Shown here in pieces: positions 8,334 through 16,940 of a DNA stretch of 47,235 bases (positions are counted from its first letter, which is position 1; each line of letters begins with the position of its first letter). The notes under the pieces were generated by a model. It searched no databases, had not been told where the DNA came from, and saw only the letters and a program-made list of their open reading frames with translations. A program made the position numbers and the translations under genes. Origin of the DNA: Lachnospiraceae bacterium (GTDB lineage Bacteria; Bacillota; Clostridia; Lachnospirales; Lachnospiraceae); contig JAFUIR010000002.1 of assembly GCA_017468395.1 (NCBI GenBank), positions 1 through 47,235 on the forward strand, given 5' to 3'.

Positions 8334-8381
8334 TTCATCCACCTCCATGTGAGAATCGTCATTTTGAGTTTTCTACTCACT

Positions 8382-8409
8382 TTATCGGCAACCTTTTCTA
8401 AAAAGTTTA
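8382..8409 (-). promoter_or_regulatory. sigma-28 promoter of the flaG operon
   Basis: On the minus strand TAAA (8409-8406), a 16-base spacer and perfect GCCGATAA (8389-8382). It lies directly behind the csrA terminator, so the flaG operon is independently started. Confidence 0.8.
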
Positions 8410-8420
8410 TAGTAAAACGC

Positions 8421-8449
8421 AAAAAAACCTGCTGTTATCCCAGCAGGTT
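8421..8449 (-). terminator. terminator overlapping the csrA stop codon
   Basis: On the minus strand AACCTGCTG pairs with CAGCAGGTT, followed by a run of U. The loop GGATAA contains the csrA stop codon TAA, so the left arm of the hairpin is coding sequence. Confidence 0.88.
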
Positions 8450-8653
8450 TTTCAGAGCCTCTATTCCATCCATATTTGTAGCTTCTTTATTTGCTTCCTG
8501 AATCTGAATGTATACTTCTTTTCTGTACACCGGAACTTCCTTAGGTGCGCTGATGCCGAGTTTTACCTGTTCACCTTTTACTTCCAAAACGGAAATTTCA
8601 ATATTGTTATTGATAATAATTGCTTCGTTTTTCTTTCTGGATAATGCCAGCAT
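8435..8653 (-). CDS. csrA: carbon storage/translational regulator CsrA
   Basis: RNA-binding dimer that blocks translation by binding GGA motifs at ribosome sites. The 72 residues show the whole family core: MLALSRKKNEAIIIN, then VKLGISAPKEVPVYRKEVY, with the Arg of the RNA-binding surface, then a Firmicute-type C-terminal helix. It starts two bases after the fliW stop, so the pair is coupled, as in Bacillus. FliW is the protein antagonist of CsrA; free flagellin competes for FliW. Likely targets here are the two flagellin leaders. The stop codon is inside the terminator loop. Confidence 0.97.
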   Translation of the reverse strand: MLALSRKKNEAIIINNNIEISVLEVKGEQVKLGISAPKEVPVYRKEVYIQIQEANKEATNMDGIEALKNLLG

Positions 8654-8655
8654 CT

Positions 8656-9114
8656 TTACTCACCTGCTTTCTTTGCCTGCAAAATATCAAAAATAGGATA
8701 TTTTACTTTGTATTCTTCACCTTCTACGATTACCTGACACGCTTTTCTGGTATCTGCATTGATAATGATAGGTCCCTGCAAATTTACGGTCATCTTGGTC
8801 AGGTCGGAAGGCACTGTCACTGTTACCATTACAAGCAGATTGTCCTGTGTAATGTCCCCAAGAGGTTTCAACAATTCATCTTCCACTTCGGGATTATACT
8901 GGGGCATAACTACCAAAGGATCCATAACAGGCATTGCAAATGCGGGTTCCTGCATAGACTGCATCCAACGGATTCCTGCACTGTTACCTTTCTCTTCGTC
9001 ATGAATCAATGCAAATTGTGTCAATTCCGGAAATCCGATGATTCCTTTTTCAAAGGTGATAAGTTTATCATCCGCAATTTCTACTTCGCCAAAATTTTTT
9101 GTTAATACTTTCAT
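8656..9114 (-). CDS. fliW: flagellar assembly factor FliW
   Basis: A 152-residue cytoplasmic regulator. It binds the C-terminus of flagellin, and when flagellin has been exported it binds CsrA instead and relieves repression of flagellin translation. Recognised by ITFEKGIIGFPELTQFALI (about 19-37), the central MDPLVVMPQYNPEV, and the conserved NLQGPIIINADTRKACQVIV (about 111-130). Directly upstream of csrA in the flgM operon, so transcription depends at least partly on sigma-28. Complete and of normal length. Confidence 0.97.
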   Translation of the reverse strand: MKVLTKNFGEVEIADDKLITFEKGIIGFPELTQFALIHDEEKGNSAGIRWMQSMQEPAFAMPVMDPLVVMPQYNPEVEDELLKPLGDITQDNLLVMVTVTVPSDLTKMTVNLQGPIIINADTRKACQVIVEGEEYKVKYPIFDILQAKKAGE

Positions 9115-9138
9115 ACCTTTTCTCCTCTCCGGTATTCC

Positions 9139-10752
9139 TTAAATGAAATTCAAAAGCGTAGTCTGCATTACTTTTCCTGTAGCCATCAGTGCCGCTTCAT
9201 AAGTAAGTTCCGCACTGGTAAGCTGAATAGCCACTTCTGTAATATCTATATCCTCATTTTCAGATTTTAAAGTCTCAAATGTGGTTTTCTGGTTCTTTAA
9301 CCGGTTTTCAATCAATTCCAATTTGGAACTTCTTGTACCGCAGTTTGTCAGAGCCAGATTTGTATCGTCCAGGTATCCCTGCATTTTGGTAATACCGTGT
9401 TCAAACAGTTTCTGGGACTTATCTTTCATCAGCGTCAAAGATTTGTTTGCCGCATCAAGTCTGGTATTTAATGTCTCCAAATCTGTTTCGTCAGTAGTTT
9501 TGGCAATTAACGCCTTCAAATCCGTCACGACTTTTTCCATATCCTGCACATCTTCCAGTGCATTAATCAGGTCGTCCACTTCTCTGCCGATTTCCGGGTC
9601 AAAACACTCATCAGCGGTGGAGTTTACACGAATTGTCTGGTTGAATCCCACATCATATTCAATGGCCTGTTTTGCAACATCATTACCACCTAAATAGACC
9701 TGATTATAATCTATTTTCTTTTCCTGACCGTCTATCATTTCGGTTGTGGTACATGCGTAATAATGTTCGGGGCGAAGATCGCCTTTCAGCCACTGGTTTT
9801 TCTCGTAGGTAATTCTGATTTCGCCTTCGTTTGCAATGGCTGTGGACTCGTCATCCTGAATTGCCATCATTTTTTCATATACATTTTTCCCCAGTACCAC
9901 TTCGCCGGTTTCGGGAACATAAAATACTTTGTCTGCGTTGGCCGGATTAGCTGCCTGTTCATATGCAGTAGGCACATCAAAGGAATGTACCTGAACTACA
10001 TTTGCGGGTTCTACCAGGGTCTCTACTTTGGGCGTTCCGTCAGCATTTGCTCCGGTCACTCTTTCAATCTTGGGGATGCAGCCTGCAGTAGCAGTACAGT
10101 TATCGTATCCAAGTCTGAAACGATGCACTTCCACAGCCTCAATGTCGGTTTCATCCACATCAATATCGTCATAGTTGGTACTGTTAATGTCACCCAAATT
10201 CACGGTATTATTGGCATTACCCTCTGCTGTGGTCTTTACAAAGATCATATCGCTTATATCATCTCTGCTAAACTGCTGGGTGATTTCATATTTCAAATCG
10301 GTTACTTCCGGGAAACTTAAGGATATGTCCGTACGGTAGCCCGTAAAAACAAATCTTCCCGCATAGTCCGCATCACCGGTAGCATACACTTCATCACGCA
10401 GGGCTTTCAACTGTTCTAACACAATTTCCCTGTCACCGGATGTCAAATCGCCGTTGGCACCTTTGGTACACTGGCTAATCATATTTGTAATAATTTCAGA
10501 TGTGTTTTTCAGTGCACCTTCCGTTACTTCCAACCAGCTCTTTGCATCGGGAATGTTTTTGCTATAGTACTGGGTTACCTCCGTAACATTGCTTCTCAGT
10601 CGCAGTGCGCGGATAGCAACAACAGGGTCCTCAGAAGGACGGCTGATTTTTTTCTGAGTAGACATCTGTGTACTGAGTCTGTCCTGCAAAATCTTGTTTG
10701 TATTGATGTTGCTCAGATTATTATTCTGCATAATCTTATTAGTAATTCTCAT
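9139..10752 (-). CDS. flgL: flagellar hook-associated protein 3 FlgL
   Basis: Junction protein between hook and filament. The 537 residues begin with MRITNKIMQNNNLSNINTNK, contain the family pattern QKKISRPSEDPVVAIRALRLRS (about residues 33-54), and end with a flagellin-like helix LTSAELTYEAALMATGKVMQTTLLNFI. It is longer than the roughly 300-residue enteric FlgL; the surplus is a central domain of about 200 residues between the two helical ends, as seen in some Lachnospiraceae. It follows the second flgK by 24 bases and precedes fliW by 24, in one operon. Confidence 0.93.
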   Translation of the reverse strand: MRITNKIMQNNNLSNINTNKILQDRLSTQMSTQKKISRPSEDPVVAIRALRLRSNVTEVTQYYSKNIPDAKSWLEVTEGALKNTSEIITNMISQCTKGANGDLTSGDREIVLEQLKALRDEVYATGDADYAGRFVFTGYRTDISLSFPEVTDLKYEITQQFSRDDISDMIFVKTTAEGNANNTVNLGDINSTNYDDIDVDETDIEAVEVHRFRLGYDNCTATAGCIPKIERVTGANADGTPKVETLVEPANVVQVHSFDVPTAYEQAANPANADKVFYVPETGEVVLGKNVYEKMMAIQDDESTAIANEGEIRITYEKNQWLKGDLRPEHYYACTTTEMIDGQEKKIDYNQVYLGGNDVAKQAIEYDVGFNQTIRVNSTADECFDPEIGREVDDLINALEDVQDMEKVVTDLKALIAKTTDETDLETLNTRLDAANKSLTLMKDKSQKLFEHGITKMQGYLDDTNLALTNCGTRSSKLELIENRLKNQKTTFETLKSENEDIDITEVAIQLTSAELTYEAALMATGKVMQTTLLNFI

Positions 10753-10776
10753 CTAAAATCCTCCGTGAGGTTTCCG

Positions 10777-12693
10777 TTAAACTCCTGTTTGTAAAATCAG
10801 TCTGTCATAAACCTCGGTCAAAGTTTGAATCATCTTCGAAGCCAGATTGTAAGCATTTTGATATTTTACCAGATTTACTGCTTCTTCATCTTCATCCACG
10901 CCGGAAATCGAAATTCTCTGATTGTCTACCGACTGTGCAATGTTTGTATAATTGGTATTGAAGGTGCTTGCGTTACTGGTATTTAATGCAATGTCGGAAA
11001 GGATTCTTTCCAAAAATTCTCCCGCACTGCTTCCTCGATAACTCATTTTTTCTTTATCTGTGGACATCAGTTTCAGTTCTTCCACCAAATCATTTTGTTC
11101 CTCGCCGTCACCTTCCAACTTCTTGGTTGCCAGAAGATTGGCATCGTCAAGCATGGCATCCAACACATTAAAATTGCCTGCCGTCAGACGGTAATAACTG
11201 TCGCTGTCCACATTAACTGTCATGCTTCCGCCGGTCTGATGATCATATCTGAACTCATCCACAAAATCGTACTGTTCATCATCCGTTGCATAATCGCCGG
11301 TAAAGAGCATCAGCCCCTTTTCACCGCCGGATGTATAGCCGGAATTTAAAATATCATTGAATTTCTGGGAAAAGGTCCTTACCCATTCATTCATCTGGTT
11401 CATATAATAAGGAATTCCCTGATAATCCAGATCCTCACTTATTTTGGCTGCTTTTCCTACTCTGTCATTGGTAATTCTTCTGTCGTTTTTTTCCAAATCT
11501 GACAATACAAAAGTATATGTATAAGTAGGTTCTGCATCGGGGTCTGCGGAATATTCACAGGTATAACTCCAGGAATCATAATAAAACAGTTGATTGCCCA
11601 AATTGATAATTCCGCCCTGATCCGACAAATTACACTTGTTCAAATCCTGAAGATAATCTTCTGTCACTTGGATGGTTACTGTGTCATGGACATCTCCCTC
11701 ACCATCTGTGGTAGTGCCTACCGCTGTAACCGTTCCCTTGAAGTTCTCGCCGTTGTTACCGTCTCTAATCTCGATAAGACCTTGCAATTCGCCTCCGATT
11801 TGGGAATTGTAAATATTGAATTCCTGCCCGTCTGACCAGTAAATATCATAGAGACCATCAATATCGGTCTGATTTACTTTTTCATAACTGGTACGTGCCA
11901 CGCACTCCAATTGTTTATAATCACTGGTATCTAACAGCAACTGTCCCCCTGCAATAGTTACGATAAATCGGTTTCCGCCGGTTTGTACCTCTTTATTGTA
12001 GGGGTCTGTAATGGGTATTTCTCTTGTTTTAATATCGACGATGGCTGACAACTGATCCAACAGTAATGTTCTTCTGTCTCTAAGTTCATTTGCCATACTT
12101 CCGTTTAATTCAATAACGTTAATCTGTTTATTCAGCGCTGCAATCTCGCCGGCAAGGGAATTGATTTCGTCCACTTTCAGTTTCAATTCCTGATTGACGT
12201 CCTTTTGTGCATCTTTCAGACTACCTGACATACCGTTAAAATACTCTGCCAGATTATCTGCATATCCGATAAACTGTGCCTTTGTATCTGTATTGCCCGG
12301 ATTGTCCATAAGAGCCTGCAAACCATTTACCATAAACTTGTCAAAAATAGTTTTAAAGCCTGTGGTTTTTCCATCGTCAACGAAGTAATTTTCAATCTGA
12401 AGCATGTAGTATTCTTTGATACTGTACTCGCCTTTGATGGTGTTATTTTCCCAATACTTATTATCATAAAATTCATCTCTGATACGCTCAATTGCCAGTA
12501 CATCTACACCGGCACCGGCACAGCCGTAGGTCTGGAACACCCGCAGAGCATTGCTGGCTTCCTGAACCACCTGTTGTCTGCTGTACCCTTTTGTCTGTAC
12601 ATTTGAGATGTTGTTAGAGGTTGTATTGATAGCGGCATTGGATGCCAACAATCCTGTATATGCTGTATTCAATCCGAAAAACTGTGAAGGCAT
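10777..12693 (-). CDS. flgK: flagellar hook-associated protein 1 FlgK, second copy
   Basis: A 638-residue FlgK-family protein. The N-terminus has the rod/hook-family motif NTAYTGLLASNAAINTTSNN followed by ISNVQTKGYSRQQ (about 9-42). The C-terminus EEAVNLVKYQNAYNLASKMIQTLTEVYDRLI is the conserved FlgK tail. The body is diverged from the adjacent first copy, which starts only 18 bases away, so this is an old tandem duplication rather than a fresh one. The two may form successive layers of the hook-filament junction or act as alternatives. Complete, with a good ribosome site; same operon as flgM, flgN and flgL. Confidence 0.92.
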   Translation of the reverse strand: MPSQFFGLNTAYTGLLASNAAINTTSNNISNVQTKGYSRQQVVQEASNALRVFQTYGCAGAGVDVLAIERIRDEFYDNKYWENNTIKGEYSIKEYYMLQIENYFVDDGKTTGFKTIFDKFMVNGLQALMDNPGNTDTKAQFIGYADNLAEYFNGMSGSLKDAQKDVNQELKLKVDEINSLAGEIAALNKQINVIELNGSMANELRDRRTLLLDQLSAIVDIKTREIPITDPYNKEVQTGGNRFIVTIAGGQLLLDTSDYKQLECVARTSYEKVNQTDIDGLYDIYWSDGQEFNIYNSQIGGELQGLIEIRDGNNGENFKGTVTAVGTTTDGEGDVHDTVTIQVTEDYLQDLNKCNLSDQGGIINLGNQLFYYDSWSYTCEYSADPDAEPTYTYTFVLSDLEKNDRRITNDRVGKAAKISEDLDYQGIPYYMNQMNEWVRTFSQKFNDILNSGYTSGGEKGLMLFTGDYATDDEQYDFVDEFRYDHQTGGSMTVNVDSDSYYRLTAGNFNVLDAMLDDANLLATKKLEGDGEEQNDLVEELKLMSTDKEKMSYRGSSAGEFLERILSDIALNTSNASTFNTNYTNIAQSVDNQRISISGVDEDEEAVNLVKYQNAYNLASKMIQTLTEVYDRLILQTGV

Positions 12694-12711
12694 ATTATCC
12701 GCTCCTTTCTA

Positions 12712-14361
12712 CTACACTCCTAAAGTGTTAATTATATGCTCCAGCATCTCACCGATTACATTGATATAACGGCTGGAAGCATTATATGAATTCTGGAATT
12801 TAATCATATTTGATAGTTCTTCATCTGTAGAAACGCCGGTTATCTGCTCTCTCGCATCAAAAGTCGCCTGTACGGTCGTTTCCTGATTTTCATAAATACT
12901 ATGGTATACTGCACCGGAGTTAGCCACTTGGGATACTAAATCGGTATAGTAGTTTACAAAGTTGGTTTTCTTTTGAACGTAAGGGTTCAAACAGTATTTT
13001 TCAGTCTGGAACGCCTTTTTCATGGTTTCCGCCGTGTCATAATCCACGGAACCGTCCTCCAAAAGAAATCCTAATTGTGTAGGTTCCTGTAAAAGAGATT
13101 TATTAATCTGAAGATTTCTTAAAGTATATAATGTCTCCGGACGCTCCAAATCCTCTTTCATGTATTCCCACTGGCCGGAAGTCTCATTCCGTGTATACCC
13201 GCTAGTTGTTATTTTTTCAAACAATTGTAAGGGGGCACCGTTTTTGGCAGTCATATAACCATTGGCCGGATTGTACACCGACTCCAAAACTGCATTCATA
13301 GCAGTGGCTACATTGTGAATCATCTGGTCAAATTCTGCCTGTATGTTCATTACGATGGATTGGGAAACCGCATCGTAGTCCTTTTCAATGTCGGAGTAAT
13401 CAGCTCTGTGATCTCCTCTTGCCAACAGCATAGCCTTCAATCCGCCGATGTCTGTGTTGGTAGTAGAAGAAATTGTCTGATTTAAATCAAACACCTTTGC
13501 ATGAGTAATATCATACTGCTTGGTACCATCATCCAAATATTTGTAATTTGCATTCTGGGGCCAAAAAGGCGTATAAAATCCGGTGGTAGGATCCGTTTCC
13601 ATGCTGATTTCATAAACCATACCGCCCTTCAGGAAATCCACACCTTCAATTTGGACTTCCACATCGCCCAATGCGTTTTCCTTGTAATCAATTTTAACCA
13701 TTTCCGAAAGTTCATCCAGCAACTGGTTACGGGCGTCCCGAAAGTCGTTGGCATGTTCCACACCGCTACTCTCCACCAAACGAATCATATCGTTCAGTTC
13801 TTTTATCTGCTTACCATAATCGTTAATGGTATTTACCTGATTATAAATCTGTGTATTTAAATTGTCCTGATAATTACATAAATCATCATAAACCGCTACA
13901 GCGCGTTCCACAAATTCGGAAGAACGTTGCACAAGCAATCCCTGTGTTACACTGCTGCTGGGGTCTTTTGCCAATTCCTGTACTGCTGTCCACAAATTGG
14001 TTAAGGACGTCTGGAAATCTTCACCGTTAAGTTCACCCAACAGTTTTTCTACTTCTTCCATCACTTCTGTGGATACTTCATAAAACATACTACGTCCCGA
14101 TTCTCTGCGGTATGTTTTATCCAGAAAATAGTCTCTCACTTGTCTTGTTGCGGAGTAAGTAACCCCAAGACCGACCTGTTGGTTTGAAACAGATTTGGGG
14201 CTCACAGAAAGGGTATTATACATCTTGGTACCAAGAAGCGACTGCTGCCTGGTATAACCTGTAGTATCGACGTTGGTCATATTGTGTGCCACTGTATTAA
14301 GCACATTCTGACTCGTCTGCAATCCGGATGCTCCTATATATAAACTTCCCATCAGTGGCAT
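12712..14361 (-). CDS. flgK: flagellar hook-associated protein 1 FlgK, first copy
   Basis: A 549-residue FlgK-family protein forming the hook-filament junction. N-terminal motif LYIGASGLQTSQNVLNTVAH then NMTNVDTTGYTRQQSLLG (about 6-44); C-terminal motif LSNMIKFQNSYNASSRYINVIGEMLEHIINTLGV, which fits FlgK very well. Its length is close to that of typical FlgK, so this copy is the better candidate for the canonical HAP1. It follows flgN, its expected chaperone, by about 44 bases. An alternative start at the fourth residue (ATG) is possible. Confidence 0.94.
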   Translation of the reverse strand: MPLMGSLYIGASGLQTSQNVLNTVAHNMTNVDTTGYTRQQSLLGTKMYNTLSVSPKSVSNQQVGLGVTYSATRQVRDYFLDKTYRRESGRSMFYEVSTEVMEEVEKLLGELNGEDFQTSLTNLWTAVQELAKDPSSSVTQGLLVQRSSEFVERAVAVYDDLCNYQDNLNTQIYNQVNTINDYGKQIKELNDMIRLVESSGVEHANDFRDARNQLLDELSEMVKIDYKENALGDVEVQIEGVDFLKGGMVYEISMETDPTTGFYTPFWPQNANYKYLDDGTKQYDITHAKVFDLNQTISSTTNTDIGGLKAMLLARGDHRADYSDIEKDYDAVSQSIVMNIQAEFDQMIHNVATAMNAVLESVYNPANGYMTAKNGAPLQLFEKITTSGYTRNETSGQWEYMKEDLERPETLYTLRNLQINKSLLQEPTQLGFLLEDGSVDYDTAETMKKAFQTEKYCLNPYVQKKTNFVNYYTDLVSQVANSGAVYHSIYENQETTVQATFDAREQITGVSTDEELSNMIKFQNSYNASSRYINVIGEMLEHIINTLGV

Positions 14362-14405
14362 ACTACTATCACCTCACGTTACAAATACGCTTTTCGCGCA
14401 CAGGA

Positions 14406-14924
14406 TTATTGTTTGGCATCAAAACCGCCCTGGCCCACACCCATAACTGCTCCGTTGATGTAGGCTCCCTTATTATAATTGGCTGTTTCCGGTGCCGTCT
14501 TTACGGATTGTAGCAGATTCATGTCAAACTCTACCATTTCCAGAGCGTTTGCGATTAATTCACGATTCTGCCCATTAACCCTTTGCATATTGGCCGTCAC
14601 TTCCTTCAAACGGTCATGAAGTTCCGCCAATTTCCCGCTTTCCGCCGGTCTGCCCGATAACATCTGTATCAGGTCTATGAGTTTTAGTTTTGTAACATCC
14701 TTGTTCATAACGTTGGCAATATCTTTCATCACCTGTACTCTTGTTTTTTCCAGTTGACCGATACGACTTACCACTACTTGTTCTTCATCCGTGATTTTTT
14801 GTAATTCATCCAAATTTCCTGCAACGATTACAGGAGTTTTCTTCATGGATAATCCCAGCAGTTCCTCATATTCCGAACTTTCTTTATCCAATACTTCTAT
14901 CAAGTTCTCAATCAGACTTGCCAC
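14406..14924 (-). CDS. flgN: flagellar export chaperone FlgN
   Basis: A 172-residue helical chaperone for the hook-associated proteins FlgK and FlgL. The FlgN pattern is visible as LIEVLDKESSEYEELLGLSMKK at the start followed by IVAGNLDELQKITDEEQVV, and RVNGQNRELIANALEMVEFD near residue 120-140. The C-terminal tail is Gly/Asn rich and probably disordered. It begins five bases after flgM and lies directly before the two flgK genes, the usual order. Named by family pattern plus context. Confidence 0.9.
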   Translation of the reverse strand: MASLIENLIEVLDKESSEYEELLGLSMKKTPVIVAGNLDELQKITDEEQVVVSRIGQLEKTRVQVMKDIANVMNKDVTKLKLIDLIQMLSGRPAESGKLAELHDRLKEVTANMQRVNGQNRELIANALEMVEFDMNLLQSVKTAPETANYNKGAYINGAVMGVGQGGFDAKQ

Positions 14925-14929
14925 CGGGA

Positions 14930-15205
14930 TTACCTCATTTCTTCATATTTTTGCATCAACTTATCCGCAAAACTATCTGCACTTACCTGATAGCTTCCCG
15001 CATCAATTTTTGCTTTAAGTACTGCTGCCACATCTTCCCTAATATCGGGTGTTTGTGCCAATGCCGCTTTTGCAGTCTGGATATCCTTTCCAACACTGCT
15101 GATTTGTAACTGGTCAGAAAGTTTCGCAACCGTTGTGTTTTTGGTCTGTGTTGCTTTCTTCGCATTATACAATTGTTGTACCTGTGTGTATGCTTCTATA
15201 CGCAT
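14930..15205 (-). CDS. flgM: anti-sigma-28 factor FlgM
   Basis: A 91-residue inhibitor of the flagellar sigma factor, exported through the completed hook to release sigma-28. The C-terminal half REDVAAVLKAKIDAGSYQVS followed by ADSFADKLMQKYEEMR (about 54-90) is the conserved sigma-binding region; the N-terminal half is disordered-looking and Thr/Lys rich. First gene of the seven-gene flgM operon, which is itself started by a sigma-28 promoter, giving negative feedback. Length is standard. Confidence 0.95.
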   Translation of the reverse strand: MRIEAYTQVQQLYNAKKATQTKNTTVAKLSDQLQISSVGKDIQTAKAALAQTPDIREDVAAVLKAKIDAGSYQVSADSFADKLMQKYEEMR

Positions 15206-15279
15206 CCTTGCTCTCCTTTCTTAGATTGTTTCTTTATCATCCCTGATATTTTCAGGCTTACATTTCTCTGTCATTATGA

Positions 15280-15306
15280 TTATCGGATAAATTCCCGGAT
15301 ACTTTA
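15280..15306 (-). promoter_or_regulatory. sigma-28 promoter of the flgM operon
   Basis: On the minus strand TAAA (15306-15303), 15 bases, TCCGATAA (15287-15280). Same form as the flagellin promoters. Confidence 0.87.
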
Positions 15307-15324
15307 GAGGATAAAGCAAAAAAA

Positions 15325-15365
15325 CAATAAAAAAAGAGCGGCTGTCCTTACGACATGCCACTCTT
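15325..15365 (-). terminator. terminator of the CNNM/CorC-like gene
   Basis: On the minus strand AAAGAGTGGC pairs with GCCGCTCTTT (one G-U pair) around an inner TGTC/GACA helix, followed by a U-rich tract. It isolates the flagellar operon from the gene upstream. Confidence 0.85.
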
Positions 15366-15385
15366 TCACTTTCTTCATTTTTTTG

Positions 15386-16690
15386 TTACACAAGGCGCAC
15401 AACTGCCGTTTCCACCTGATGATTTTCCAGTTCCGTTACCTTCACATTTAGGTTGGCAACCTCTATTTCAATATCCGAACCGTCCTCGGGAATACTTCCC
15501 AAAGTATGGAAAACCAATCCGTTAAATGTATCGTAATCTTCGCAGGGCAGGGATACGCCCAGTGCTTCTGAAACATCCTCAAGCAACGCACTGCCGCGAA
15601 TCTCCCATGTATCTTCCCCAATCTGTTTTATCATTTCAACATTCTCATCTTCATCGCCGGAACCAAATTCTCCCACCAACTGTTCCACCAAGTCATTGAT
15701 GGTAATAATGCCGGTCATACCGCCGTATTCATCCAGTACTACCGCCATGGAATGTTTTTCTTTTTTCATATTTTTAAACAGTACATCCGCTTTTACCGTA
15801 GCGGGCACAAAATAAGCAGGCGTCACTGCACGCTCCATCACAGACTCACGGCTTTTATCTTCCAAGCGGAAATACTCCTTGGCATTAAGTACACCTACGA
15901 TGTTGTCTGCACCGCAATCGCAAACCGGATACAAAGTGTATCTGCTGTTAAAAATGGTGTTGATCCACTCTTCCATGTCATCTTCCAAATCCAGCATGAC
16001 CACTTCTGTTCTGTGGGTCAGAATTTCATCCGCAGACAGGTCATCAAACTCAAATACATTTTGTATAAACTCTTTTTCTTCGTAGTCAATGGTTCCTTTT
16101 TCGCTTCCCACGTCCACCATCATACGAATTTCTTCTTCACTTACTTTTTCTTCCTCTGCATTAGGATCAATGCCCATCAAGCGCAGCACTCCATTGGTGG
16201 AGGCCGTCAGGAAACTTACCAAAGGCGCAAATACGGTTGCAATGCCACTAATCAGGGTGGATAGTCCCAGCGCCAATGCCTCCGACTTTCTCATGGCTAC
16301 CTGTTTGGGCACAAGTTCGCCGAATACAAGCGTAAAATAGGAAAGCACAAGAGTAATAAACACAACCGATACAGAATCCAACACACTTACCGGAATGGTC
16401 ACACCCAAATCCACCAGCCAGTCTACCAGGACTCCCGAAAAGTTTTCTGCCGCAAAAGCACTTCCCAGAAATCCCGATAACGTAATCGCCACCTGAATGG
16501 TCGCCAGAAAACGTGCCGGTGAACTGGTCAGTTTTGCAAGCCTGATTGCCCGTTTATCCCCGTCTGCCACCATCTTTGCCAGTTTATTATCATTCATGGA
16601 AATAACCGCTATCTCCGCACAGGCAAACACTGCATTCAACATAATCAAAATTAACTGTAACAAAATCATCATAAAAATGGAATTATCCAC
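15386..16690 (-). CDS. CNNM/CorC (HlyC) family transporter-like membrane protein
   Basis: A 434-residue protein starting at a GTG seven bases after GGAG. Domains in order: DUF21/CNNM transmembrane region with about four membrane segments (residues 1-190; the motif FGELVPKQVAMRKSEALAL is diagnostic), paired CBS domains (about 205-335; FNSRYTLYPVCD and VVLDEYGGMTGIITINDLVE), and a CorC/HlyC C-terminal domain (about 345-434). Members of this family mediate or regulate magnesium (and sometimes cobalt) efflux; 'haemolysin' is a legacy name. Monocistronic, with a sigma-A promoter about 200 bases upstream, a long leader that may hold a regulatory peptide, and its own terminator. Substrate is inferred from the family. 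Confidence 0.9.
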   Translation of the reverse strand: MDNSIFMMILLQLILIMLNAVFACAEIAVISMNDNKLAKMVADGDKRAIRLAKLTSSPARFLATIQVAITLSGFLGSAFAAENFSGVLVDWLVDLGVTIPVSVLDSVSVVFITLVLSYFTLVFGELVPKQVAMRKSEALALGLSTLISGIATVFAPLVSFLTASTNGVLRLMGIDPNAEEEKVSEEEIRMMVDVGSEKGTIDYEEKEFIQNVFEFDDLSADEILTHRTEVVMLDLEDDMEEWINTIFNSRYTLYPVCDCGADNIVGVLNAKEYFRLEDKSRESVMERAVTPAYFVPATVKADVLFKNMKKEKHSMAVVLDEYGGMTGIITINDLVEQLVGEFGSGDEDENVEMIKQIGEDTWEIRGSALLEDVSEALGVSLPCEDYDTFNGLVFHTLGSIPEDGSDIEIEVANLNVKVTELENHQVETAVVRLV

Positions 16691-16756
16691 AACTTTTCTC
16701 CTTTATCTGTCTCATAGTAATGGTAATGTTTAAACGCACAAAAACAAGGCCTATTC

Positions 16757-16846
16757 TCACTCCAGTAAGTTCAGATTACGCCTTTTTAAATAAACTATAT
16801 AAGATAACGGAGGTTGATTTCCACTGCTACTATCGCCTTCGTCCAT
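16757..16846 (-). CDS. possible 29-residue leader peptide upstream of the CNNM/CorC gene
   Basis: Within the transcribed leader an ATG opens a 29-codon frame. It starts MDEGD, has a Pro-Pro pair at residues 12-13 (NQPPLSY), and ends LKRRNLNLLE before TGA. The acidic start followed by prolines recalls enterobacterial MgtL, a leader peptide whose translation senses magnesium and proline, but there is no sequence homology visible. A GGAG lies 14 bases before the ATG, farther than ideal. The stop codon falls between short inverted repeats AAGGC and GCCTT, the latter followed by GTTTTTG, which could form a weak attenuator. Translation is unproven. Confidence 0.35.
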   Translation of the reverse strand: MDEGDSSSGNQPPLSYIVYLKRRNLNLLE

Positions 16847-16884
16847 ATGTACTTAAAGGTCTCCTTTCATATACTGATATTTTT

Positions 16885-16913
16885 ATATTAGCAAAGAGGC
16901 CTTTTTATGTCAA
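16885..16913 (-). promoter_or_regulatory. sigma-A promoter of the CNNM/CorC gene
   Basis: On the minus strand perfect TTGACA (16913-16908), a 17-base spacer and TAATAT (16890-16885). The leader to the GTG start is nearly 190 nt. Confidence 0.88.
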
Positions 16914-16940
16914 CAAGACCTCCTTGCACTTTCCGGCATA

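Noticed and set aside
16690-16908. Magnesium (M-box) or manganese (yybP-ykoY) riboswitch in the CNNM leader
   Set aside because: None of the conserved core sequences of these riboswitches could be read in the leader.
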